Below, piece by piece: positions 11,388 to 21,511 of a stretch of 25,000 bases of DNA. Numbering within the stretch: position 1 is the stretch's first letter; every line of letters begins with the position of its first letter. Both the position numbers and the translations under genes were made by a program. Origin of the DNA: Takakia lepidozioides. Lineage: Eukaryota; Streptophyta; Takakiopsida; Takakiales; Takakiaceae. The stretch is taken from positions 1 to 25,000 of the forward strand of contig JAKLZA010000101.1 of assembly GCA_030704615.1 (NCBI GenBank), given 5' to 3'. Under the pieces are notes generated by a model, which saw only the letters and a program-made list of their open reading frames with translations, made no database searches and was not told the DNA's origin.

Positions 11388-11703
11388 AGCTAACTTGCAG
11401 AATTCAACATGGAAATTTAGGGCCAATTCTGATAAGAGGGAAAAACAGGGTGAAATGTGTTGAAGAAGGTGCCTTCAGAGTCAGTGCCTGATTTTATCAA
11501 TTGTGCCGCTGCTGCTGCAGCTTCCAGTGGACCATCTACCCATGCACCACAAATCCACCCAAAGAGCTAACTTACACAATCAATATGCAAATTCAGGGAT
11601 AAGTCTAATGAGAGGGCAAAACAGGCTGAAATAGGTCGAAGAAGAAGGTGCCCTCACCATCTCCTTGCACAAGTTACCTAGTCCATTGCTCCTCAGTGGA
11701 CCA
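11388..11703. repeat. Diverged direct tandem duplication, two copies about 177 bases apart
   Basis: Copy 1 (11388-11534) and copy 2 (11565-11703) share an ordered series of blocks: AGCTAACTT, then a GAGGG-AAAACAGG-TGAAAT stretch, then GAAGAAGGTGCC, and finally CAGTGGACCA. By eye they are clearly related but have many substitutions and small indels. No coding sense was found. It may be part of an old non-coding transposable element or a local duplication. Confidence 0.75.
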
Positions 11704-11904
11704 AATTACTTTCGGCAAAAATCTGGCTGCTCTCCCAGATTGAAGCTGCCTAGAAAATGGGAGTGCTTAAAGACTACAAATGTGACTGTGACAGCCACAC
11801 ACAATTGCCACCTCCTATGAAGTGAAACAACCAATGTGATCCAACAATTGAAAGGAAACCAAAGTTCAAGTGAGCCTACTGCTCAATACACACACCATTG
11901 AGGG

Positions 11905-12010
11905 GACAATGGGACAGTAGAAAGACGATCATGAAGGATTGAACCCAGGATCACCCTGGTTATGCACAGGCAATCCACAAATTCCCACCAACTGGGCTGT
12001 CTACTCAAGT
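11905..12010 (-). mobile_element. tRNA-like SINE head or tRNA pseudogene (candidate)
   Basis: On the minus strand an A-box-like CAGCCCAGTTGGTGGG (about 11984-11999) is followed some 30 bases later by CCTGGGTTCAATCC, a good B-box (GGTTCAATCC at about 11936-11945). This is the spacing of an RNA polymerase III internal promoter in a tRNA. Downstream comes a small perfect stem, CCATTG-tcccct-CAATGG. The acceptor stem does not pair well, so it is not a working tRNA. A tRNA-derived SINE is the best reading; the 3' end and target-site duplication were not found. Confidence 0.45.
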
Positions 12011-12161
12011 GCGAAAGAGGGGTACTGCTACCCCGTCCAATTTCAGTGCTCCTAGGCACTCACTCTATTCCGTAATCCTCACAAGCATATCTACAGTAAC
12101 CTTTGACAAGTTTCACAATGCAGAGTCTTGTGACTAGACTGCATGCCTGCAAATTCACATA

Positions 12162-12179
12162 TGTGGGCACACCCCCACA
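12162..12179. repeat. Small inverted repeat TGTGGG...CCCACA (copy 1)
   Basis: TGTGGG (12162-12167) pairs perfectly with CCCACA (12174-12179) across a six-base loop. A near-identical stem recurs at 12454-12469. The flanks are not clearly alike. Confidence 0.6.
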
Positions 12180-12453
12180 AAACTGAGAGAGATGCTCAGG
12201 CAGGCAAAGAGCAGGCTTCGTAATCAGAAACCTCTTTATCCAATCATGGTGCAGCTAGAACAATAAATAATCTTGGCCTCCCAAACTGTTATACATGCAG
12301 TCATCAACAGGCATGCATTGCCATTGTTCAGAGATGAACAAAGTCTGGCCTATCCAAAGATACTTGGCGCATGTCAAACACCAAGCCCTTCCACTCATAT
12401 CAACAGTTCAAACCAGCTTCCAACTTCCTCAAGACATCCCCTCTGCTTACTCA

Positions 12454-12469
12454 TGTGGGCAGACCCACA
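12454..12469. repeat. Small inverted repeat TGTGGG...CCCACA (copy 2)
   Basis: The same six-base arms as at 12162-12179, here with a four-base CAGA loop. It may reflect a shared ancestor or chance. Confidence 0.6.
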
Positions 12470-12598
12470 ACTTTAAATTAACATTTCCAAACTTGCCAAT
12501 TGCAAGGCAAAATGCAGCAGGTCTGTGTGCAGATGTGGTTTGAGCACTGACCTCAAGCCATTTGCAAACCACCCCTTATTATAGACACAAAAACCTAC

Positions 12599-12686
12599 CT
12601 TGGCAACTGCCTTCGGAGGATAGTCACCATTCAGCTTGGGGATCAATGCATTGCTTTACTTTGTCCTCGCTCAACCTTGGTGTTGC
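12599..12686 (-). pseudogene. Orphan exon of a PTI1-like protein kinase, frameshifted
   Basis: On the minus strand a good acceptor (TTATTACTTTTCAG) precedes 88 bases, and a good donor (GTAGGT) follows. The segment reads ATPRLSEDKVKQCIDP and then, after a one-base shift, KLNGDYPPKAVAK. This is the late kinase-domain exon of the plant PTI1-like family (cytoplasmic Ser/Thr kinases acting below receptor kinases), and both ends match where I recall that family's introns. A run of four C (GGGG on the plus strand, 12638-12641) has one base more than the frame needs; an intact exon would be 87 bases. Neither the preceding exon (VDHTMPRGQQSL type) nor the following one (LCVQYEAEFRPNM type) was found in the neighbouring DNA. 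It is therefore a relic or a one-exon duplicate, with the extra base a decay mark or a sequence error. Confidence 0.8.
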
Positions 12687-12699
12687 CTGAAAAGTAATA

Positions 12700-15370
12700 A
12701 ATACAGAAAGTTAGACAACCACCAGCCTTTGATGTTCGCCTTATTCTACACAAGGTTGCAATGCTCCATGGATATGGCGAAAAGGTGTACGATGGCGGAA
12801 ACAAGAAGATCAAGATGCATTGCGGGCAGTTCCAAAAACGTTGCGCAGCGATTTCTATTGGCCTATTTCGCGCGGGTCGTCCGGGCAAGTTCCAAAGAAA
12901 TTGACGACGACGATGACCTGGCTACGATGATGTGGCACTATGGCACCCTATTCCTGCTCTACGCTAAACTAGCTTCCGACCTTCGATCGTCGCTAGAATC
13001 ATGATCACTTCCGGAATTGCAGAAATTCCAAAAAAGCCATTCGGACCCTTCTTCGAGAAAAAATTAAATAGTCCAGCAGGGTCCTGACTCCTGACGACTA
13101 GTATAGGCAAGTACGGTAGTTCTATGTGGTGATGTGGGCACTTGTGGTCTACAATATCTCGCAGTGGGGAGGAAGTATGCAAACCATTGGGCACAAGCAG
13201 CTTCCGTTTCACTTGCAGCACTTCAATCTTGATTATGCTAGAAAAAAAAATTCCCAACAACCCAACTAACTCACCAAGAGGTTGCATTGCAGATATCTTG
13301 GGGGATTGTCCTGTGCGGAAGGATTGAATTGCCAAAATGCTTGTGGTTCCCACACTTCCCTTCTCAGCATGTTACATATTCGATTGGCATGGATTAGAAA
13401 ATATCTCCGGGCCGCACCATACCCCCACACACCCACTGAAAGAGACAGACACTGTCTTTCTAGCCCACTTGGACCCCACTTTGAGGACCCACAGAGATCA
13501 GAAGAATTTGGGAGGGGCATCCTCGGTTTTCAAATACTTACCCACACATCCTTGGTTTCCACATCTCCACTTGTCCACTTGTTCACTCTCCACTTGTCGC
13601 TATGGACAATGAATGGAGTTTGTGTGAAGAATCTGTGTAGCTGAAAAAGGTTTCACAGATTTTTTTGACGTGAACTAAACCAGTTGGAGTGTGGTGTGGC
13701 AATGACGTCATGAAATGGACATGTTTGAGATCCGCCAGGGCAATCATCATCGGTGTGAACTGTGTGATAATCATGAGCATTTTTAGACCGAGTGATTGAA
13801 ACCCACAACTCAACTTTTTCGAGATTTGAGGAACATGGTGCCGAGGGTGTGTACCGTCTGTTGATCTGATTGGGAAGAAGCAAGAAACATGGTCGGTGTC
13901 TTATTAATGAAACATCGCTCGGGTAATCTTCTGGCTCATCTCGCATTCAGGGTGCCAGGGCCACATCTGAAGCATAGAACATGGCACAATCAAGGCCACA
14001 TCGCCGTGGAGGGTTGGGTCAACGCCTGCAGGCATATGTTGCAGCAAGACTGCAATGCAGATACCGAGCTCAGACATGCATGCATGCTGCTGCTGCAGCA
14101 CACAGCCATGAAGGTTGCATGAGAACCACATCACGTCCAATTTGCACAGAAGTGGAGCTGCTGCACAGAAGTGGAGCTGCTGCACAGAAATCAGTGCAGC
14201 TGTGAGAGCAGTCGCCTGCAAGCAGTCTCGGTAGAGGTCGATGTGGAGTCTTTGTTTCCTCTCTCTTGGTTTTTTCCATCTTGTCCCATAAGCTCTTTGA
14301 GCTTTCCGCGGACGTTATAAAGTACCATTTCATTTCATTTCCAACTGTGCGCCAAGCTTGCAAAAGGCTGTTTTTAGAACCGGCCACCGCCAACGATCGA
14401 TGGGCCCCACAACGTGGGCCCCTGCACATCAAACATGCTGCTGCCAGGGCCATGGAGTAAAGTTAATCTACAGACATGCTCATGCAGCACGGAGGAGAAG
14501 TCGAACTTCAAAGCTCCGCTCGGCCATCAGCCAGCTTTGTTGTTGAAAAACCTATCGACCTATCGACCTACTTGGGTATTCGCTTCAGGTGGGCCCTGAG
14601 CCCGTAGCTTCGTCACACGGATGCTACTGCACAGAGCCATTGATCAAAAGACATGCTCCTCCTGCAACACGGTGCAGCAGGTCAAAGCTGCACCCAACCA
14701 AGGTACCGTGGAGCAATGATCCAGCAGCTTTTATGAGTTGGGTTTGCAGGCCAGCCCACCGAGATCGTGCCAAATCTTGAGTCACTTGCAGACCTGCCAG
14801 AGAACGCACAAGCTTATAAAGTTATACGCTCCCCAAATTCCGGTGGAGCAAAAAACTGTGCCATACCTGCACGTGCTGGCCAAAGCTCGAGATATGTTGT
14901 AGAAGAACAAGTGATATCCCCACCGAGACATGGATACCAAACCCGCGTGCATGTTCTGGCACTGCAACGCCACGCCACAACTCAACCCCAAAGTATCTCC
15001 ACGCACACATGTTGTCCTTGTTATGAAGCCAGCCACCCATCTCTCACCCACATTTAAGTTATCATCTCTCATGGATACACACCGCATGAGCTGGAGCCTG
15101 GCTCCGTCCGGGCAACCTGTGGCCGCATGGATCCTTGAACCGAGTTTGCAAACTTGATGAGATGAGAAGAAGATGAAGATGATGTGGGTTTTTTTAGGAA
15201 GACAGATCCACAAATCAAAGAAATGGGATATTATTCTTGGGATTTGATTTTTCAATCAAATCATCTCCAATAATAGAGACCCATCAGTGGGGTACAATGA
15301 GCCCACCTAAGCAGATGATCTGGAGATCAAATCCTGAAGACCACATTGCACCTTTTGGGTGAGACTCTGC
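12700..15370. other. Long non-coding stretch between the kinase relic and the HPt gene
   Basis: No gene was recognised. A frame of 78 codons at 12768-13004 (plus) starts MDMAKRCTMAET and contains a run of five Asp, and a 129-codon frame lies on the minus strand at 12964-13353. Neither shows a family motif or a convincing exon context. From about 14080 to 14760 the DNA is rich in CTGCTG, CAGCA and GGGCCC words, with a short 19-base tandem repeat. Confidence 0.5.
14144..14200. repeat. Short tandem repeat, 19-base unit
   Basis: The unit GCACAGAAGTGGAGCTGCT occurs twice in perfect tandem (14144-14162 and 14163-14181). It is followed by a degenerate third copy beginning GCACAGAAATCAG. It is non-coding as far as can be seen. 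Confidence 0.85.
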
Positions 15371-15382
15371 GTTGACTAGGGT

Positions 15383-15389
15383 TATATAA
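15383..15389 (+). promoter_or_regulatory. Candidate TATA box for the HPt gene
   Basis: TATATAA lies within the 10-base palindrome GTTATATAAC, about 435 bases before the HPt start codon. A T/C-rich leader follows. A leader of about 400 bases, or one with an intron, is implied; the assignment is tentative. Confidence 0.4.
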
Positions 15390-15747
15390 CAGTGCAGGCA
15401 TGGCAGGTGCCTGCGATGCAGGCAAGCACGGGCTCTTGTTGGCATTCGCATTGCCTCGCTGGTCATCTCTTCTTCTGTTCCTTGTATTCACCCACCACTT
15501 GTCGCTTCACTACAGAACTTGCCCTCAAGATCTCCTTTGCTTATCCAGGTTTAGCAACCAGACGCCTGTATTGGTGATCCTGTAGTGCTGCGGTGTTGGG
15601 TTTTTATGCGGGCTAGTAGTTTGCAGTCAATTGTGATACCGTTATCCCGATCCTAGAAATCCTAGCCCGATCTCGCTCTCTTCCCTATTTTCTTGTTAGG
15701 ATTTCTTCGGTGGGCAGGCTGGCGGGGGGTGAGTGCGACGAAGGACC

Positions 15748-15765
15748 ATGCCCTGGCCGCCGTGA
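15748..15765 (+). promoter_or_regulatory. Short upstream ORF in the HPt leader
   Basis: ATG CCC TGG CCG CCG TGA encodes MPWPP, ending 55 bases before the HPt ATG. If it is in the mature leader it could lower HPt translation. A possible donor (GGTGAGT, near 15729) lies just before it, so the leader may instead be spliced. Confidence 0.25.
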
Positions 15766-15820
15766 CAAATTGTCCGACAAGGTGGCTCCTGAGGAGGAAG
15801 AGGTGGCAGGAGACCAAGGA

Positions 15821-18491
15821 ATGGATGTCGAAAAGCTGCTGAAGCAGCTTGCGGATCTTACGGACAGTATGTTTAAGGAGGTGGGGATTCCTTGTGACTT
15901 TTAATGTTTGGGATATTTCAGGGGACATCCTGTTGAAAGAACCAGCCGTTGAATTCTTCTTCCTTGCACGGATCACGGGAACAACGATTAATCTCGAGAA
16001 GTTTGCGAGGGAAAAATATCAAATTTTGCTTCTTAGTCTGCAGATGTAGGATGCTGTAAAGGTATGGATGTCGATTTTTGTTTCTATAGTGACCCAACAA
16101 GATTTGGGTTGCATTGGCTTTTGGGAGAAAACCCTCTGTTCATTACAAAGCAATCTCACGATCCTTAGCAGATATAGGCAGCACCTGATGGGAATGCGGC
16201 CGGGTGGCAGGGACTGTTAGATGAACAGTTCAGCCAGCTGCAGCAATTGCAGGATGAAAGTACTCCCGACTTCGTGGGGGAGGTAGTCGGTTTGTTTTTC
16301 GAAGATTCTGAAAGGATTTTGGAGGCGCTGACTGAATCCCTGTATGTTATTTCCGACCCACATCCTTCGTCTGTTCTGCATGGGGAATGAAGGTGATCTT
16401 TGCGGGTATGTGATATCGTCACATTATGGACACGATGTGTTTGCGATCCATTCAGATTGCCCTTTGAAAGTAGTTCTCTTAGTGGATCTAGAGTGTGGAA
16501 GCTAGGGCTGTATGGGTCTGCCGGATGGCAGCCTTTTACTTGCAGCATTTTCCTCAGCCAGGTTGTCTGCTGGAGTGGATTTTGGTCATTAACTAGACAT
16601 CCTCCTGGCAAGCCAGGGAGCAGGACCCCATTGATTACAAGGCTGTGGACGGCCACGTACACCAATTCAAAGGCAGCAGCTCCAGGTTATTTCCTGCCCT
16701 CACGTGCATGCACACCAAGCAGCCACAGGTGAACAGTTGGTCCCTGTGAGCCAGAGGTGTGAACAGCTGACTAGAAAGTGCAATACCTTTAGTTACAGAA
16801 ATGCACTTGCTTATTTTCTCTGTTTGTTCCTACCACTCAGCTATTATTTCTTTGCAGGGTTGCGGATTTGATACTCAACTCTAAAAGTCAAAAGCCAAGT
16901 GTAGCTCGGGTTCTTGTTAGGGTTATGTGTCTCTCTGTCCTATTTCTGCAATTGCTTGTAAGCATACTACACATGGAGTGATGCGGCTTTATATGTCCTT
17001 CATTGTCATTGTCACTGTCTTCTTATTTTACTTCCATAGTTGGAATCAGAACTCCTTTCTTTGCTTGAGTTAGTCTAGCATTGGCAGTATGTCAGGCCAT
17101 TGACTAGGGCAGGACATGACATGATTGGGATGCCAGTATCGGTGCACAACAAGTTAAGAACGTGTGCATCAATTTCCGTACATGTTGCGAGCAGGAAAAC
17201 AGGGAGGGGTGAGTGATTCTATCATCCCATCATAGGTTGTTTATTTGGGCATATTCTATTCAACTCATGCTTGGGTACTACCAACTGTTAGGTTTTGTGG
17301 GTTTTTCTGCCATTGTAAAGCCTAACTAATCAGGCCGGGGGTGTCTGGTCTACCTGTCAGAGTCAGCCTCATTTTAGTGTGAGGGGATACAGTTAATAAC
17401 CTATATGATTAGGTCTTACTCAGCCGTTCAGCTGAGTGGGCAGATAGCTTGAGCTTGTATAGAAATTGGGTGAGAAAATTTCAGCTTGACTCCATCGGAT
17501 ATCAGCAAGTTGGTGTTCATTTCTGCAGATGGTAGAATTGACCCAAATAGAGTGGGAGGCGATTGCTATGCTGATCATTCCTGCTGTATGCATTGATAGG
17601 TGCCAGAAGGCTTTACAGCAGGTGAAGCAAGAGTTTCTGCTTGTCAAGGGCAAGCTCGAATCCATGCTTCAGGTATCAGTGCTTGCAGTACTCCTTGCCT
17701 CACTTACCCCTCTTTCTCTTGATCCATTGTGGGAATGTCTTCCGGTATACTTCACCAAAGCTGTGGCAATGTAGGTTTTATACAGGAGAAGACTGGCAAG
17801 GTTGTGTGTAGAGAACATGGGTTGAGGCCTAAATTTTCAATGCAAATCCTGCCTGTTTTGTCTATACAACAAGCTCTGTTTTCTTCTCCCACAACCAGGG
17901 GTATGTAGGGTTAGCAACCTTGGGCTCTGGATACCCAGTCCAGTCTCTCTTTTCTTCCTGGGCACCTGATTCTTCTCAGTGGTAGCTATTTTAGTGCAAG
18001 GACTTTCTGTGCATGGCTTCCGCTGATAGAATGGGGGACAACATCATGAGCAATGTCTCTGCTGCCAACCAAACAATTTAAGGTTTTTCATGTATGGACC
18101 AAAGTCACTGTTACTTCTCTTATCTATGCTGTGTGGATTCTAGTTGTTTGTCTTCGTTGATCCGAATATGTCAGGCATGAACCATTTGTCTGATTGACCG
18201 TTTGACCATTTGTTGTGTATCTTGAAACATTTTGTGGTAAATGATCATTTGACCGAGTCTCTTATCTCTTTTCTGTTAAAAGTTGGAAGTGGAGGCACTT
18301 CCAGTACAGGAGGTAATGAGAATGAGTTGGGTTCTGCCATAGGGGTCCCTTGAATTCAATAACCAAAACTTCACGCTCGAAAGCTGACTGGTGATTAGTG
18401 AATACCCTTCTTAACATGTATGTAATGTCTGCAGCTGGAGCAACAAATTGTGGCTGCAGGAGGCTCTCTTCCATTCATGGAGGCACAATAG
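15821..18491 (+). CDS. Histidine-containing phosphotransfer protein (AHP-like), six exons
   Basis: Exons: 15821-15880, 16211-16341, 16617-16685, 17137-17208, 17600-17672, 18435-18491. All introns are GT-AG, the frame is continuous and the product is 153 residues, the usual plant size. It opens MDVEKLLKQLADLTDSMFKE and continues with LQQLQDESTPDFVGEVVGLF. The phosphate-accepting motif is HVHQFKGSSSSIGAQ with His79 as acceptor, followed by FRTCCEQENREG and LQQVKQEFLLVKGKLESML. Such proteins carry phosphate from hybrid histidine kinases (cytokinin and related sensors) to response regulators, moving between cytosol and nucleus. The conserved His and the Lys/Gly after it are present, so it should be active, unlike the pseudo-HPt AHP6 type. 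Start: the only ATG in this frame, at the family's normal position. There is no sign of damage, in contrast to the TenA gene and the relics. Neighbouring genes are functionally unrelated. Confidence 0.95.
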
Positions 18492-19850
18492 AAGCCGTTC
18501 TCTATATCCATTTAGGGCAGTTTCATATCTGTTTGTACAGCCAAGGGCACAAAGCAGTTATTGCATGGACACTACCCCTCCGGTTTGCGCTGCATACTGT
18601 GACTTTACTATCAGAAGGTGTAGTCGGGGAAGGTGCAGAGTTCATGGTTGAATCTATTGCTAATGACGGTGTACCCCGAGGAGCACAGGAGTCTTCTGCT
18701 CTCAGTTGATTTGACGTATTTGGATCTACTTCTCTTCAACATTCTCTGGATAGGACCGCATGCTGGCCATGCATTGAACATACCCTGTTTGCATTAATGT
18801 TGCATCATGATAGATGAGTTACATCCATGTCTGTCCTAGTTTCCTTATTAAGGAGAGGGTTATCCTCAAAGAGTGAGAGGGAGGACTGAAGTTCACTATC
18901 TTGTGAGTTGTCACTTTTCTGAAACTCAATCATTGACTCATCCTCTACTATTTCTGCATCTATGTGCATTCAGCAAGTGGATAGATCGTACCTGTCAATT
19001 AGTGACCACTACTGTTGGAATATGTTTGTCATGCTCGGTTTCACAAGCACTGCTTTGTGGTGGATGTAAGTACTACCATGCATGTTTTGTCCTCAAATTT
19101 TAAAGTCACATTTTGACCGGTATTTGAATATATGATTTGCACTAGGACATGCTTATATTCATGCTGGCCTTTCATCTATGAGTTTTGGAAGGCACTATAC
19201 GAATGGTTACATATATGATGTAACATGTAACCCTTAGTGATAATGAATGTGAACAGCTCCTGCCTATTTCAAAGCTTCTAAAACATCATATGGATACCTC
19301 TTTCAAAGCCCGCTACCATCTCACGGTCAGTTGAGTGGAGAGATGTATATTTCAGGCCACTTCAGGCCGGGGTCGATTGATGATGCATACTGTCAAGCAC
19401 ACACTGTAAGTGTCAACTCGGTAGCTTACACTCCATGACAAATTCAGCATCATGGACACACCCTGCTCTCTGTAGTCTCAGTGAGAACTAAAAAACAACC
19501 CCACTCCAATTGACCATCACCCCTGGGGGTTTATGTTGCTGTTTCCATTTTCTCTCTTGCGGATGGCCTTCAGCCTCTCCTTGCCTCTTCATTCTTCCTT
19601 TCTTCTTCTTCTCTAGGTAGGTAGCTTTGTTGTTGCTTGCTTAGTTCGGTTGGTTTCTGGTTGATGATATGACTTTTGCCATTGATGGCAGCCCTGGGAG
19701 GTTCCCCATATTGTTTCACCTTATGGCTTGTTCAAGGTTATTTCCTCGTTTCTATTTTAATTTGAGTAACAGGGCCTCTCTCCCCTTTCTTCGAAACCCC
19801 ACCACAAAGTTCTTCCTACCACTGCCCTCTCTCTGGCGAAGGCCAACCCA
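18492..19850. other. Spacer between the HPt gene and the LINE
   Basis: This contains the HPt 3' UTR and AT-rich DNA. Open frames here (for example 18873-19103) are short and carry no motif. From about 19550 the plus strand turns strongly pyrimidine-rich (TCTTCCTTTCTTCTTCTTCTC), which may mark the approach of the LINE, but I cannot place its 5' end. Confidence 0.45.
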
Positions 19851-21433
19851 TTGCCAACCCCTGGTTCTTTAGGCCAGGTCCAGGATGCTGCTGTCAAACA
19901 AATTTCAACCTCTCCACCAGCAAAGAGGAAGAGGGAGATTCTTGACCCCATGACCTCGAAGCAACCACGGCTACCACATCAAAAATCTAGAAAGAGAAGG
20001 GATCATTCATCAAGGAATTTGCTGCGGCAATCATCCAAGGCTCTTCTTCGGCTTCCATTCTCAAGACACGCCCCATACCTCCACATCCCTCGGGTCCTGC
20101 CCTCTTTCCAATCCCCCGGATAATTAGTTGGGAGGTGGAGCAGGAAAGGAACAAGGGAAAAGTCTGCCCCAACATCCTAAAGAGACCCCCAATGCAGCAA
20201 AGCTCCCATTCCAACCCCGCGCCCATCCCCCATTGCGCACAACCAGGTTATTGCCAAGATCTGTGCAAAACTCTGCTCGCTCCCTTCGTTGTATCTCAAA
20301 GGCTGCTCACAATTAATCTCCAATTGCGACCCAGTGGCTACTTGCCTCACCCCTATGATCTTCCGTAGGAAACCCAATCCTGCCTTCCATGTTACTGCCC
20401 GCAACAAAATGAGGTTGGACTCTATCTAGATCTATGTACATGACATCCAATCATTCGTGACCAAAACACCTATGGACAGCAGCCCCATCCCCATACTGTG
20501 CACCAAATTGCAGGCCTATCTTCTCTCCAACCTCCCCCCTTACTCTCTTCTCTCTCCCTCTGCAGTTACTTGGGGAGCCTATGTGGAGGCTTTCCCTGGC
20601 CTACGCCAAGATCTCTCTCCCAACACCAACATCTTGGCTCTCATTGATGAAGAATCGCTTCTCAACAATGGCACCTTGCTTCCAAGTGTTTGGGTGGAGC
20701 TAGACCACTTTGAAAACCCATGTTCTCCAAGCCAGGGCCTAACTAAAACTAGAGACACTCTCAGCAATGCTTTTACGATTCTCCATGCAATTCTGACAAT
20801 GGAGGTGGACGACCAAAATGAAGAAGTTGAGAGACAGCGGATGGTGGACTGCATCAACCTAACCTACGCCCCCTTCGGCTCCTTCTCCACATCCAGCTCT
20901 TCAGACTAGCAAGTCTCGCAATTCCTCACTCAGCAATCGCCAAGATCTTCCCAGCAGCCCCTCGAATCGGCAAGACCTCATTCCTCAACTCAATCGCTGC
21001 TGCCCTCCCCGACGCCTGTACCTGCCCCTTCACCCCCCATTCCTGTACCCCCCCCCGCGCTCTCTCTTTCCATTCCTCTCCTCATTTTCTCGGACATCCC
21101 TGCTTCTAACAATATGTGCAGGTTCTGTGTATGCAAAATGACACCTCTTCCCTCCCCGCCAAGGGGAAGAATTGGAAGATTCTCCCATCTATCTGCTACC
21201 CCCCTTCCCAAGCTGGTCTTTCCTCCATCCTTGGCTCCGATAACATTCCCCTCACCACCCCTGTTTCATTCCAATCCCTTCTTCAAAACTCTAACAGATT
21301 CATCCTTCTTGACATCTCTGGAAACCCACTCCATGGCATGCCAAGTCCACTAGTCCTCTTGATTCATCTTGAGGATCCCATCCAGACTGCCCCCCCAAAA
21401 TCTCTTCTGGTCCCACTCCCTCAACCCATCTGA
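19851..21433 (+). pseudogene. Putative LINE ORF1 region, broken
   Basis: It is called mainly by position, directly before the endonuclease ORF. Pieces in several frames include a basic Pro-rich start (PPAKRKREILDP and KSRKRRDHSSRN, 19851-20123), a 150-codon stretch at 20457-20909 and another at 21116-21433. I recognise neither an RNA-binding fold nor a CCHC knuckle, so the ORF1 label is an inference. Part of this stretch could equally be older intergenic DNA. Confidence 0.35.
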
Positions 21434-21511
21434 CAGGGCGTACCCGTTTTCGCTTCTATTTATCCAGGTAATCAAATGAGTCTTATCCCCTCAGCCTGTC
21501 CCCTGCCCTCG

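Noticed and set aside
12768-13004. A 78-codon plus-strand frame with a five-Asp run
   Set aside because: No family resemblance; a short frame is expected by chance here. Kept only as a note in the region entry.
12964-13353. A 129-codon minus-strand frame next to the kinase relic
   Set aside because: It contains no PTI1 or other recognisable kinase motif, and it has no exon-like borders.
16860-16900. TTTGCAG acceptor followed by GGTTGCGGATTTG inside HPt intron 3
   Set aside because: The frame gives no HPt residues; it is an unused acceptor-like site.
17090-17100. TAG|CATTGGCA before GTATGT looked like a micro-exon of the HPt gene (Ser-Ile-Gly)
   Set aside because: The real SIGAQQVK exon begins at 17137, with perfect phase and full family match.
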